Assembly: GCA_964023275.1 (NCBI GenBank)
Contig: OZ029916.1
Span: 25,868,953-25,932,952 of the forward strand
Direction of reading: 5' to 3'
Length of the DNA: 64,000 nucleotides
From: Norana najaformis
Lineage: Eukaryota > Annelida > Clitellata > Crassiclitellata > Hormogastridae
Shown here: positions 1 through 13,000 of the stretch, piece after piece
Layout: every line of letters begins with the position of its first letter
Position numbering within the stretch: the stretch's first letter is position 1
Translations under genes and position numbers: made by a program
The notes under the pieces: model-generated
Database searches by the model: none
Told to the model about the DNA's origin: nothing
The model's input: only the letters and a program-made list of their open reading frames with translations

Positions 1-154
1 ATTACTAGACGCGTGAAGACGAGTTCTTGTCAAAATGAATTCATAGGTTCCAGCGGAACAACTTGGTATGACCTCGGTAATTGTAGCCCTTTCCTATCAT
101 ATCACTTAGGTCCGGCGAACTAGCGATGCATTTTGGGCTTGTAAAGCAGAGGCA

Positions 155-303
155 AAGATCTTGACCTGAAACCGAACCCTTTCTGCCTGTCGATTTTGTT
201 TTGACTGAGCGCCTATGAATAGGCCTAAACTGGTTCCCGCGACTTAGCTTTCGTTGGGCGCTGTAGAAATCTTGAGTTTGCGATTACCGTTACGATTATC
301 TCT
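155..303 (+). repeat. LINE-like 3' end, family B copy 1
   Basis: The segment carries the family B signature: a block close to TTTTGTTTTGACTGAGTGCC, then TAGCTTTCGTTGGGCGCTGT, then AGAAATCTTGAGTTTGCGAT, ending in a GATTAC-type microsatellite tail. The same ordered blocks recur at 21180-21705, 42580-42800, 42880-43165, 51425-51600, 58185-58420 and 60105-60300, with bare tails at 41783-41822 and 49355-49412. The longest copy carries a decayed reverse transcriptase C-terminus upstream, so I read the family as 5'-truncated non-LTR retrotransposons. The clade is unknown. Confidence 0.7.
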
Positions 304-410
304 CGATCGCTGCTTGGTTGATATTCCCAACTGACAGCGTACCGTCCCTATATTCACTGTATAGATGAGTTTGCGAGAGGCGCTAGTGGAACACAGAACT
401 CTAGACGTGG

Positions 411-486
411 GCAACGGTGGTGAAGGATCTCACCCGATCAATTCATTGAAAAATGAAAGGGTCGAGGCCATGCGGTCGCTATAGAA
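411..486 (+). repeat. 70-bp dispersed repeat, inverted partner at 28.7 kb
   Basis: About 70 bases here, including TCATTGAAAAATGAA and GGCCATGCGGTCGCTATA, match the reverse complement of 28658-28735 with only a handful of differences and one single-base gap. The match fades sharply outside that core. It lies upstream of CENPJ; the partner lies upstream of CUEDC1 in the opposite orientation. It could be a transposon terminus or a conserved non-coding element. I recognise no named family. Confidence 0.65.
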
Positions 487-1054
487 AAACGTGTAGGAAA
501 GTTTCGTAAACGTAAGCGTATGGAAAGCAGAGCTTATGAAAATTTTCTCGCACGGTCTCGTCGGAGTCTCGCTAAACAAAAACATGGCGCTATGAGCGAA
601 GGTTTTGACTTTAAATTGCTTTGGTGTATTAACATTTTGAATTATCGATATTTCCCGTCTTTTCTGCAAGCTTAAAGTTCCAGTATAGGCTTTCGGTTTA
701 TCTATAAAAGCTTGAAGCAGGATCAAACACGTCTGAAACACTGTTGATTTTTCGCGCATTCTTCAAAAACACGGACGGGCCAGGACATGTTATATTCCAC
801 AGCGTGCGATTAGCGCACGCCAGTAGTGGTGGTCGGGTATCTGGTAACAGTATTTTATTAGCCAGGTTTTATTGGTGAGTTTGGATTTATCGTTTGATAG
901 CAAGGTTCCTTGACCTTGCATTGTTTTTCAGTCACATCTTAATAGCCTGGATTGGATTATTTCATTGAATCAAAAAGCTCCAGGTAAAGTTGCGCTATTT
1001 TTTAAACTTCTGAGTGCCAGTTTATGTAAGAATACTCCAAATTCTGCTCAGAAG

Positions 1055-4000
1055 ATGATGCCAGCGGCTACCGTCAATCAGCTGAATGCCAAGAAGTCGG
1101 GCACTGTTTTGATGACTGATACTAAAATGGGCCAACTCATTTCAGCACCATCAGCTAGTAGTGGAGCAAGAAATTTAGTTAATCATGTAGGGAGTGGAGT
1201 TCACTTGAATGGCTTTAATGGAAAATTGCCCCCACAACTGTCTGAGGAGGTGTACAGTCATAGTTCAGGTGTTAACAAGCTGCTGCTAAATGCAAGTATT
1301 GAGAAGAATCAATTCCTCACTGTGGTAGACTTTGGTCAAAATGACCATGTTTCAAAGCTGAGTCTGAATGACCAGTGGGAAAATGATGACTCGGAAGAAG
1401 GGAGCATTTACTCCGGCATGGAAGAAAGTTACGAAACAGCCAGCAAAGGAAGCAAGGCTTCTCTACTGGAGCAGAGTCTTGGTATGGAATTTTATTAGAG
1501 AGTAGACTAATTGTATCCGTATCACTGGTATCAGTACACACAAGCACTTCATTGCAAAACATAAAATCCACACACAACCAGTCTGGTTCACTTGATTGGG
1601 TAGCTTTTCACAAATCATCCTTGTCCATATTCCTTAAGCTCTCAGCATTCAAAGCCAAGTCTAATCTGAAGCAGCAAAAACCTACTATCTAAATGTAGCG
1701 CACCTGTAAGTTTGCTCTACATTTAGCTTTTGGGAAGATAGCCCAACCACCAAAGATAAGCTGTATTGATTTTAGGTAGATAGCCCAGCCACCTGGCCAA
1801 TGGCCAAACCACTTGCCTGATGGCCCATCTACCTGGCTGATGGCTGTACTGCTGAAAAGGCATAGTTGTGCCATTTCAGTGGTTGGGCCATCTGCCTGTT
1901 ATGGCTTTCATGTTGATTTGTTTGTTCCTGTAACCAAGGAAGTTATATGTGCCTTTCATCAATGCTTGAAGACTGTTGTCTTCCGCTGATGCTGAGTTTT
2001 GAATAAATGTCTTGAAGAGGCACTATATAAATTTTCTCAGTGAATAAACGAATGAATGTCATTGAATCTTATTATAGGTATATTATTGATTGCCCTTGAT
2101 TTGCACATGTTCTTCAGCAGAGGCTTCTCTGATACATGTGAAATAGTGTTTGATTATGACCGAACTTGTGAATATATCCAGCATAACTAATACCATGTGA
2201 GGTACCCATAGGTGCCCGTAGGGAGTTCTATATAAGTTAATTCTTTAAGAAAGAAAATAGTTTAGTGGTAAGTTTAAGTTTTTCCCTTTTTGAAGGTGTC
2301 TCCAGAGAAGTCATCTTTATTTACTTGTTTAGCCTCATTGTAAGATTCAAGGGCATAATGAGTGTTTTCATTGCCTGATAGTTGTCCTAATTAACTGTAT
2401 TGTTTTGTTGTTGCATAACTTACTATATTTTCGCTATACCTTACTATAGCCTCACTCCCTAGCTTGAAATCTTGAATAAAAAAGCAGTTAGTAAGTTGCA
2501 ATAATAAGCAATATTGTTTATAGTTACAATAATTGTAATAAGTGTTCTAATAAGCAAAACCCAAGATTTGTTATATATGATTAGTATATGTATGATTAGT
2601 AGATTTTATGTTGACTCTTTTTTTCAGTGTCTAAACTTGTTTTAAAATGGTTGTTGTTAATACCTAATGTACTTGCAGAGATAAACAGCGACCTGTTTGA
2701 ACAGCAGCAAGCTGTTGAGCAAGCAAGGCTGTTACAGTGCTTCCAAGAACTGCGGATTCACCAAGCTCAGCAGCAGGAGGAACTGATGCGCCGGCACCAG
2801 CAGCAGCTCAGGTCACTTTATGCAGAGAATCAAGAGACACAACTGAACATTGTTAAGCAACGACAGTTCTCTTGGGGTAAACCAACCAATCCCCGTGAGT
2901 ATTCCTACAACAAATTGTCCTTATAATATGCATCATTGTAATTGTAATCACAAATTTATATAGCACCTTTTGAAGAGAGACTCATCAACTTGACAACACG
3001 AAACTGCAATCAAACAGCGTGGTTTTGAATTGATTTGCAGAAAAGAGGCAAAGAATGAACAAGGAGCTCATGGTACAGGTTGTTTGGCAACTTGTTCTAG
3101 AAAGATGGACCTACAGCAGCAAAGTTTCTATATGGTATTGTGGTAGTTTGGGCTGGTGGGACAACTGTATCGCCCTGTGCAGCAGAGTAAAGGGACCTGT
3201 GGTCGGGAATGGATGAGACCAAGACTTATAGTTCCTTGAGATAAGATGGAGCAGAGCCTGCAAGACAACTGTGCATAAGCATCAGAATCTTAAACATAAT
3301 GCATATTTTGCATGGATAGCCAGTGCATTATCCTCCCACATGAAGCTGGATATATCCCCAAACCTCGGGAGATATACCATCTGTCAGTGGTATACGTAGG
3401 AGGGTATGCTTATTAATTATAAATCTGGTACAGCAGTTGGGAACAAATTTAATTCAAGTTTAGAGCACAACCTCATTATAAATAAGTGTTTCTGAAGTGG
3501 GGCTGTATAAATATCTGTTTGCACTTGTGTGATTTGTGGTTGGCATCAGTTGGGGGAGACATGTGGGCAGAAGGAAAATGTATCTTCGGTGGAAATTAGT
3601 CTGAACTAGTGGGGGAAGTTCCCCCTTTACCCTGATAATTTCACCTTGCATTTATATTACTGTACATTGTAGCAAACTTATTATAACCCATAATTTGATG
3701 CAGCTTGTATAGGTTGCTTTATTTGGAGAATTTAGTGGATGCATTCCTTTTGTTTATCCCTTTATTTGTTAAAACTTTAAGCTTCCTGTGTAGCAAACGC
3801 ATTCTGAGTAAGAAAAGTAGAGTACATGTATTTTCACTCTTGTGATGAAAAATAGAATTGTTTATATACTGTTTGAATTTAAACGCATTTCAGAAGTACC
3901 ACTGTTTCTTGCATATACATATTAGGGTGTTCCTTGTGTACATGTGTGTGGTAAAAAAGTAAAGTTTTAGTTTTTGAATAATGGAAAGTGCCAAACAAGT

Positions 4001-7000
4001 CCATTGTACATAATAATAAATCAGGTGCAATTCGATGTAAATTGGAGAATATTTAGAGGTTGCACAAGGCAGTGGAAAGTTGACCTAGTGTGACAGTTTG
4101 CTTTCTGTCATTCATCTACTTGGTGAATGGAAAGTCTAGTGTAGGTGTGGCTTCATTGCTAATAAATGTTGAATTTCTATTGATTTAAGTATGTAAGTGC
4201 ATCCTGTATTTTTATGGCCACTTTCAGCATTGGGTTTAACAAAGAGTCAAAACTGGTTGGCTGAAGGCTTTCTGTTTCCATACTCCTTTTATTGTGGACT
4301 TTTTTATACTGTCTGCTTTGCTTTTTTGTTTGGCATGATATAGCTATGTCTCAGCTTTTGAATGGAACTATGTCGAGTTCTCCACCAAAACCGAAGCCGG
4401 TGCAGCCAGGCAGTGCTTTACCAAAAGCAAATGCTCTGACTTCCATCACAATGTCAAAGACAAATTCTGGTTCCTCCCTCAGTGCTTTAGTCGACCTGCA
4501 GTCATTAATTTCTCTTCCAGTAAAAGTGCAGGTAATTGTTCTGTCTACATTTACTGGAGTTAGTTAAAATCCTGAATTTAATGTAGGATGTTATCTACTA
4601 GTTTATGATGAGGGTATACCGGTAATTTAAGGAGCACTATATTTTGTATTTATAAATTTAGGAGGCATCATGGCTAAATTTTCTTGAACTAGTTCTGTAT
4701 AAATGCTTAAGCGTACACAGGATCCTCTTTATAGCATGTTGCGTCATAACACAAATACTGATATAACACAAACAGGGACATGGATCCCAAATTTAGTTAG
4801 CTTACCTTCATTATAGCACAACCTCATTATAAGGTGGTTTGTAATGTGGCTTTTGAAGTCAGCATTATAATGAGTTTCAGGTGTAATACATACCAGAAAT
4901 GTCCTAATTGTTGAAAGGTATTTGGCAGTGATGCCATAATTGTACTTAGACAATGTCATAGAGTGTAATTATCTTGTCTTTTTAGAAGGGACGTCCACTA
5001 CCTGTTTTCCATGGAACTATTATGAACTCAGATGATCCGGATAGTGTTAGTGTCTGTGCAGAAACTGAATCCAATTCAGTAGAATCTCCGAGTGAGATTG
5101 ATGGCATCTGTCCACTTCCAGACTCTGGTTCAGAAATCTCAGAAATTTACAAAGAGAACATCTTTGCTGAAACAGCAATATCCGCAGCCTGTGTCCGACG
5201 AAACCTTGGTTTTCAGGGAAATAGAAGTCCTTGCAAGAACATTTCCCAAAAACATTGTACAGATAATGGTTTCAAGCAGAGCAACTCAGAATCAAAACGG
5301 CTTCAGCATTTGGCAAATTCAAAAGTTGAGAAGATGAATATAAGAGTCCACAGCCCAATGGAAATAAGTTCAGAAAAAGACATGGAAATTGAATCAGGAT
5401 TACATGATCACAAGAAGACGATGTTGGAACAACCACCTGTAATGATAGATAGGAACACCACAAGCAAAAATAATTGTTTGGATGAAAACCTATCAGATCG
5501 TGCAGATGTTCATTCATTATCCGGTGAAGAATTTGATGTCAGCAACAGTGAGGCTGAGGAGTATGAAGAGGAACAAGTTGCATGTGACATGATGAATCAA
5601 GTAAGAGTTCATAGCCTTAACTTCTGTTGGTGTTATGTGTGGCTTTCTTCAGTACACTGAAAAAACTTACTTGATTAAAATTTTAATTGGCAGTGAACAT
5701 TAAGCCTTTGAAACTAGTGTCAGTCTTCCCAAATATTTTGCATGAGTTCAGTTTTGCATTGTCAGTACATCCATAATCTTAGTTTATTTTAATGTGTTTA
5801 TTGATTGATTTATTGATTTTTGTAGGTCTGGGGATTTCATACAAACTTGCTGTAGAAAATTAAGTTATTCTAAGTTAGCTATTCTGTAGTGTTTAAATTA
5901 TTCCAGGTGAGCTGTATACTAGGTGAGCTATCCATTAGTCAAAGCTCTATTAATGTTGACAATATTCCGTTTTAAAATTGCATTCTTTGAGAAGACAAAG
6001 GGATGGCATTTTAGGGTTGTAAGCAAACAGTGCTCAGCACAGGTTTTGGGGAAAAAATTTGCAGATAGTAATAATTCACCATTGTCTCCAGATTCTTAAA
6101 TCAATGATTCAGAGCTTGGACAGCCATTACTGCACAAACAATAGCATTTAGGCTATGGCTCTTCCTTGGACACAGTTATTATAATTATGAAGTGTTATAT
6201 AATTATAATTATACTCTGTAGCTTCATGCTCAGCCTGGATTTAAAATTTTACATTTTAAAATGGGACACTTATTATCCTGTTTTAGAATTCTTGTTCTAA
6301 TGAAGAGCGAAATGAAGTGGATCTCAATTTTGATGAAAAGCCAGTTTCTGGTTTGGGTGGCAAAAAGAAAACATTTGAGGAACTTCTTGAGGAAGAGCTG
6401 AGTAAAGAACAACAACATATGGTTATTGTTATTCATTTATTTAGTTTGCCATTATTTTAGGTGTCATAATTAACTTGATTTTCAATTACCTGTTATGGTT
6501 TCCAGGTAAGGACCTTGAAGAAGAAAACAAGTGCATCTCACTATGGGATATGAGTAGTTCCTTGTATGTGCTGGTGGTGCAGCTGGACCTTTTGTTCCTT
6601 TGTTCATTAATAAGTTGACGTTAATTGATAATGCCACAAGTTTTTTAATGAACATTAAAATTTTTGCAAGCTGGAAAATATATGTTTCAAGTTAAGTTCT
6701 TTAAAATTAGTTAATTAGCATGTTTGTTTTAAGCTAGAGCAGCAGTCAACCAATTCGTAGACTAAATCTTTATTAGTTTATGCCCAGGTCATTTTGTAAT
6801 CATAACTGTATACAGCACCTCTTGAAGGAAACTCCTGAATGAGATGGCCATTAAAAGCATCTGCTTGTAAATTTGAATTGGCAAACTGTAGAGGAAGGCA
6901 GTAAGTCTTAGAATACCTCTGAAAGTTTTTTAGGGAATGTGCATGGTGAGATAGATTACATGTCGTTATGGGAGAGCGATTTCGAGAGTGATTTCCATAT

Positions 7001-10000
7001 GTTGTTGTTCTTTACTCAGCTCTAAAACCTCAGACTTTGCATATTTTAGCATATGGCACAGTTGGAAACTTGTACAAATGCCATTTCCAAGCGCACATTT
7101 CTTCGGAAGGGTGAGGGTCAGGCCAAACTGAAGAAGCAGTCTTCTAAAGAACCTCGAGTACACAGACATTCTGCTCCTGTTGCTCCCACCACTTTGAGAC
7201 CAACAGCAAAAGGACCAACTCGACAAAGTAAAGCTCCCTGTGCTAAGGTACGAAGCTTCTGTGGTTTTAATCAAATGCATTAAGGTTAAATCAATTCAGC
7301 AGAGTAGTGGTTCTTGAGGGACTCTGAAAGGTGATCTCTGCAGTATAGTTTGCATTTCACCTACATAGCAGCTACCACCCAGAGAAGTAAAGAAGTAAGT
7401 AAATATTAATTTTATTATTATTAAAACAGCTACCTGCCTTGGTGCCTTATGTAGCTGAAAACTAATGAATCTTTAATTCTTTACAAAATCAGATAAGAGA
7501 AAGTGAAGGGTCACATAAAAACTAAAGATGGAGAATCGAGAGATGGACGATTGCATAATAAGGCACATAAGCCTCAAGTCTTTTGTAAGAATTATGAAAT
7601 AAATATCTAATTAAGGTAAATGCTGTTTGCTGTATACATCTCTGAACAAAATCCTTTAGAGATGTGGTTCTAAAAATGAAGGGTATTGTAGCTGATCACA
7701 GTCCAGAATGTGGATAGCCTGTCCTTGGGAGTTATATGGCTGTACGAATATTCAGTTGCACAGAATTGACCAAACTGCAAACTGCAGATTTGAAGTGAAA
7801 AGCTGATGCTTTGATAATCAGCCGCTAGGTCACCCTAAAAGCGACTAAAGAAGTGGAGAAATACCAGATAGAGTTCCACAGAAGCATACTTAATTTAACT
7901 ACCATACTGGGTTCTGTACAGTTTATAGTTTAACCAGAGAAACTACTTTTAAATACTTCAAAAGGATGAAGGGCTGAGTTGGAACCAGATGACCTGATAT
8001 TCTGTTAATGGTTACCTATTCGAGTGCTAACCATGCTAAGGTATGCTTAACTTCACATTTTGCACAGACTAAGAATAACCACGAAGTTTGTCAGAGCTGA
8101 ACTGTCCAACAAGAGTTATTTTGTAGCATCTATATGTTATGTCTAGCTGGGAGTTTTACTTACTTTTAATGATCTCAACATGATTAGTTTATTTTTGGCT
8201 GGTTGATCAATGTCGTATAGATTAAGCATGATTGATTTTAGGGTAAATCATTGGCTGTTCCAGTAGCAAAGTTGCAGTTGAAGAAACCTCCGCCTGTTGA
8301 GAAGGGGTCATCCGGCACTGATAAGGCAATTGGAGCAATAGAGGCAGAAGTCCTGGAAGCGAAGGTGGAACATTCCACTCTTGAGGAAGAGGACCAGAAG
8401 AGGTACCCTCTCCTAGAAAAAGGGAAAGCAGGAGTTTTGATTTCTACATTGAAATCTAAGTCTGCAACAACAATCACAGCTGGTCAGGATAAATACGCGT
8501 CATCTGTCAGAGCTGGTCAGTCTAACTCTGCTTCATCTGTCGCAGCTGGTCAGTCTTCAACCAATGCTAGAACAGTTGCTCTGCCTCTGTCTGGTGATTG
8601 CAGCAAGCGAACTGATCTGAAAGTGAAGATGGCTGCAGGAACTGGTCCTCCACCACAGAGCGACCTTGGTGATAATTCATTCCAACAGTGCCTTCAGAAT
8701 ATGGCACAAAACGAAGAGGCAAGTGAACCACTGCAAATGAATATTACTACATATGAATGGTACTACATATGAGCATTACAACAAATGCACATTACTACAA
8801 ATTGATCTTACTACAAATGTCTGTGCAGCCTCAAGTGTGATTTTGATTTATTTACATCTATATTTAGCGATGTTTTTAACAACAATTTGGGTTTATAGTC
8901 ATCAGGAATGTTTACAATATAAAGTTGTAACATTTTAAAAATGTCGTCTTTTATTTTTTTAATGCATGCAGTCATTATTACAAAACAACTATTTGCAAAG
9001 CATAGAAAAGGCAGTTGCTAATCCCGTACACACGGCTAATGATGATCCATTGAACTATGACATAACTAACTTTTTACAGTAAGAATGTTTAGATACAAAC
9101 AAGAGATTGCACTTCTTTAAAGTTTGCTAAAACACAAGTTTCATTTCCTGCTTCCTAACTCTGAGCTGATGTTTGCAAGTAGTCTGGCCCTGCAAGTAAT
9201 TTAAAATGAATTTTGACTTTTTCTAGATTTCATAAGTTTTTGGATCCTCTGCCCCCTTTTATAGGTGGAGTTGGATGAACTTGAAGAATTTGAGTTGCTT
9301 GAGCAGTATGCGGAGGACAACGCTTCGTTTCTGAGCAACGTATCAGCTGTTAATCGAGTTCTAGGTCACCACAAGGTCAGTATAAGTTCAAAATAATGTC
9401 TAAGACACTGGTATTGTTTGTAGGTCAAAGTGATTTTATGAACACTAAGTAATTCACTGGTAATAATACATTTTATAATCATAATGCATTTTGCATCAGC
9501 AATACCATTTTCCCACAAAGCTATAATCTGTAATAATAATATAATGTAATTTAATATGATAGTAAGTTAATTTTGGTAGTAATATTGCCTGATCTCTCAC
9601 TGAAATAAACTGCTAAACTTTCAAAAAGATATGCACTATTGCCATGTAATTAAAATGGTTTAACTGATTCATTACTTAATATTAGCATATTTATAGACCT
9701 CTTGCCAGAAATCAGTTAAAAGCACAATACTTAATAACTGGATATTGTGTTTAATTTGACAGGAAATGATGAAAAACAAAATTAATTCAACCAAGAGGTA
9801 TGTGTCTGTATATATTTACTGGTATATATCATCTTCTGAAATTGCTGCCAAAAGTGCTACATACCCTTTAGGCTGTTTCACATTGTCTTGATTTGCTCTG
9901 CACATTGTAAGCATGCATATATGTGCACACGTGTATGCTTATCAGTATGCTTAATATAGTGCCTTTGAATTACCTCTCAGAAATGCTGGTTATTTAGAGG

Positions 10001-13000
10001 AATTTTTGACCTCAGCAGCTATCACTTATAAAAAATTATAGTCATTGAGGATAATAACTTTGCAGAGGGGCAGGTTGTAACAGTGATTGTGATTTATGAC
10101 ACATTTTATGTAAAATTAGCTATCTTTCGTACTTGACTCTTGTCTCTTGTAACTGGATATAACAAGGATCTGATCAAATTTAATTCTTATGCATACGATG
10201 AAGCAGCACCAAGTTTCTCCTTTCTGGAGTTTTTTGTAACTTTCAGAGTGTCTCCAGTGCCTAATTCTGCTGCCGAAGAAGATGCTTCTGCTGATGAAAT
10301 ATCAGATAGCAATTCTGTTGTAAGTTCTACAGAGGATTCGGAGGCTGAAGCCAGCAGTGATGAAGATGAGGTTGATAATGACAACTTAGACAGCACCCTT
10401 AAAGATGAAACAGTATTACATGTCAGCCTCGAAAAAGCCAAAAATTCAGCACAGCAGGAAGAGAGCAGGAATGGTCAGTCCAATGAACCACGAATAATGC
10501 AGAGGAAAGTTGCTTTGACTAAAAGAAATCCTGAAAATCACGTGGTCAGTAGTTCAGACGATGATGATGAGAAACTGTATCATGCAAGCAATGGTGCAGA
10601 TTTGGGGATTAAGAATCAGGAAGCTGGTTGCACCGGGTTGAAGCTGGCAGAAGATCACGTCTCTTCATTCTGCGTAGGAAATGACACTGGGGCCACTGAC
10701 ATTGCTGGGACTTTCAACAGTCAGAAAATTTATAAATGTACCTGGGGACTCGATTCTAGAAGGATGGAAACTGGTCCGAGTTTTGAAGATGATATATCTT
10801 GGGAGGAAAACGCTAATCAGCAAATGGCAACTGCCAGAATGGAGGAACTGGGAAAAAGAGCCAACAGTCGGAACTCTTCCAGCTTAAAGGACAAAGGTTA
10901 GTCTGATGTTTTTTGATGAGCAATAAAGTCTTAACTTAACAGTGGAAATGGACATTTTCAGGGCATTAATACCAGGGACGCTTTTTTCCATTCTTAGTTT
11001 TGTGTCACTGTAGGATTTAACAAAAACTTTAAAGATATCTCTAGCAAGAAAATGTTACTGTAATACTTTCTCATTAGAGCTACATTTAATGTATGTGGTT
11101 GGACTGGTTCAAAAAATAAAAGTTCCTATACTTTGTGTTGCAGAACAGAAGTTTCTGCTGGCTGTGCCTCCTCCTCCTGTGCTAGGAGATGGTTTGACTG
11201 CTGGTCCTGATAATGGCCAGAAATTGGAAGCGGTCATTCCACCAACATCCAAACTTGTATCAAAATTGTTTCCAAAGTTGAGGCCAGATCCTCCAAAGCC
11301 AAAGGTAGAGCCACAGGTGAGAGCTCTGGTTCTGAACAGAAATGCCAGAATTCATTATAAACCTAGATATACTGATGGCATGGGGTGAATCATGTGAACA
11401 AATTCTCTATATTGTAGTAACTGTAAACCTTAGCAGAAGAAATGGAAAGGGGATCTGAATGTAGTGTGTCTCTTTGTCTCTCTCTCTTTGTATCGGTGTG
11501 TCTCTTTGCCTTTCTGTCTGTCTTGCTGTGTCTTGTCAGTATCTCTGTCCATTGAGCAAGGATCTGATCAAATGTAATTCTTGTAATTGTCTAATTTTCA
11601 CATTAATTTGCACCTAAACAATAATTACAGTGAAAAGGTAGGCTATTATGCAAATAGCTTACCATAAACTACTTTTAGTTGCCCGTAAAAGCCTGTTAGT
11701 TGTTTGACTGGTAGACTTGTGGAGAAAGTCTCAGAAGTGCTGTTCATATGGATGGTAAACAGATGGGGGAAAAGTGCAGATTCCCATAATCTGACATTAT
11801 ACACTCATATATGCAATTTTTAATCTGAAAACACCTTATTGCATATTGGAAGTTTATGAAACTTAAAGTCCTAATAAGTTTTTATTTCCTTACTTGGTTG
11901 GATAATTTTGACAGCAAGAACAGAAATTGCAGTCTGTGAAACAATCTGAGATTGGGGATGGTCTTCAGTCAAAGCTTTTACGAGAAAAGCTGTTAGAGTT
12001 GGAAAACGAAATACAGAAATTTCGAAATGAAAATGCTGCACTTGCAAAACTTCGGAAAGAAAGAGAGGAGGCAAGCCTATAAAATATTTATAGTTTTGAT
12101 TTTTGCCTTATTTATACTTTCCAGTGAGTGATTATTTTATTTAAATATTTTTATATTGACTGAACTCTTAAAATCTTTCCATCCTTTCTTTAAATCAGTT
12201 ATGTTCCTCATGACATTTTTACATGCCACCAGGCTGTTGTTGTAATAAATGATCAATTAACTTTCCTTACCTTTTACTGTTGCATTTTATTTGTTTTCTC
12301 TAGTATCGGTTTTAGTCAATGTGAGGGGCATGGCAAAACATTGTAATAAATGAGTTCTTTTTATCTGGGTAAATTATTTACTCGTTGATTTATAGTACAC
12401 TGTAACATCCAGTGAAAGAAAAAGGGTAAACAATCAGTTTAGTTATTTGTGGATATCAATATTTCTGTTTGCTAATTTATCTGTTTAGACTGTCCATCGA
12501 GTTATTTACTAACCCTAGAATATTGTATTAGTCAACACGACTTGCCTTTGATTTGCTTGCCACACTTGCCGGAACTCTTGCCCGTGTATTTAAAATCAGA
12601 ACTAAAATTTACCTTTTCTAGACTGCATTTCACTTGAGCAAGGATTTCACAATGCTACATGGTTCTGTGTACAATTCAGTTATAAACATTTACCTGCCTA
12701 CAAACCATGTTGTTTTAACAGGGACTTGAGATGCTGAAAAAGGAAATGGCAGAATTTGATAAGCAGAAAACAGATGAATTAAATCGATTGCAAGAATTCA
12801 AGGCTGAAGAACTAAAGAAACTCAGGTTAGTCTCAAGACTTTAAACCAGAAGAATTAGAAACTGTCATTTTTGTGTTGCCCCACTATGAATATGAAAACA
12901 TAAAAGTCACTCAGAAGATTAAAAGGGTTTTTGATTGTTGCATTTTTCAGAAAGGAGAAAAAAGTTTTTGAACAATATCAAAAGTCGTTACGTGAGCAGC

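Larger units (their letters stand above)
1..931. other. 5' flank of CENPJ, no gene recognised
   Basis: This stretch lies upstream of the first CENPJ exon. It holds two dispersed repeats, described separately at 155-303 and 411-486. I see no convincing coding exon. A 109-codon minus-strand reading frame at 430-759 overlaps the second repeat and has no recognisable domain. A good splice acceptor (T-rich tract ending in TTTTTCAG) ends at 931, so at least one non-coding first exon of CENPJ probably lies inside this interval. I could not fix its position or the promoter. Confidence 0.5.

Noticed and set aside
430..759. 109-residue minus-strand gene upstream of CENPJ
   Set aside because: No domain recognised, part of it is the dispersed repeat, and the repeat's partner at 28.7 kb is frameshifted relative to it.
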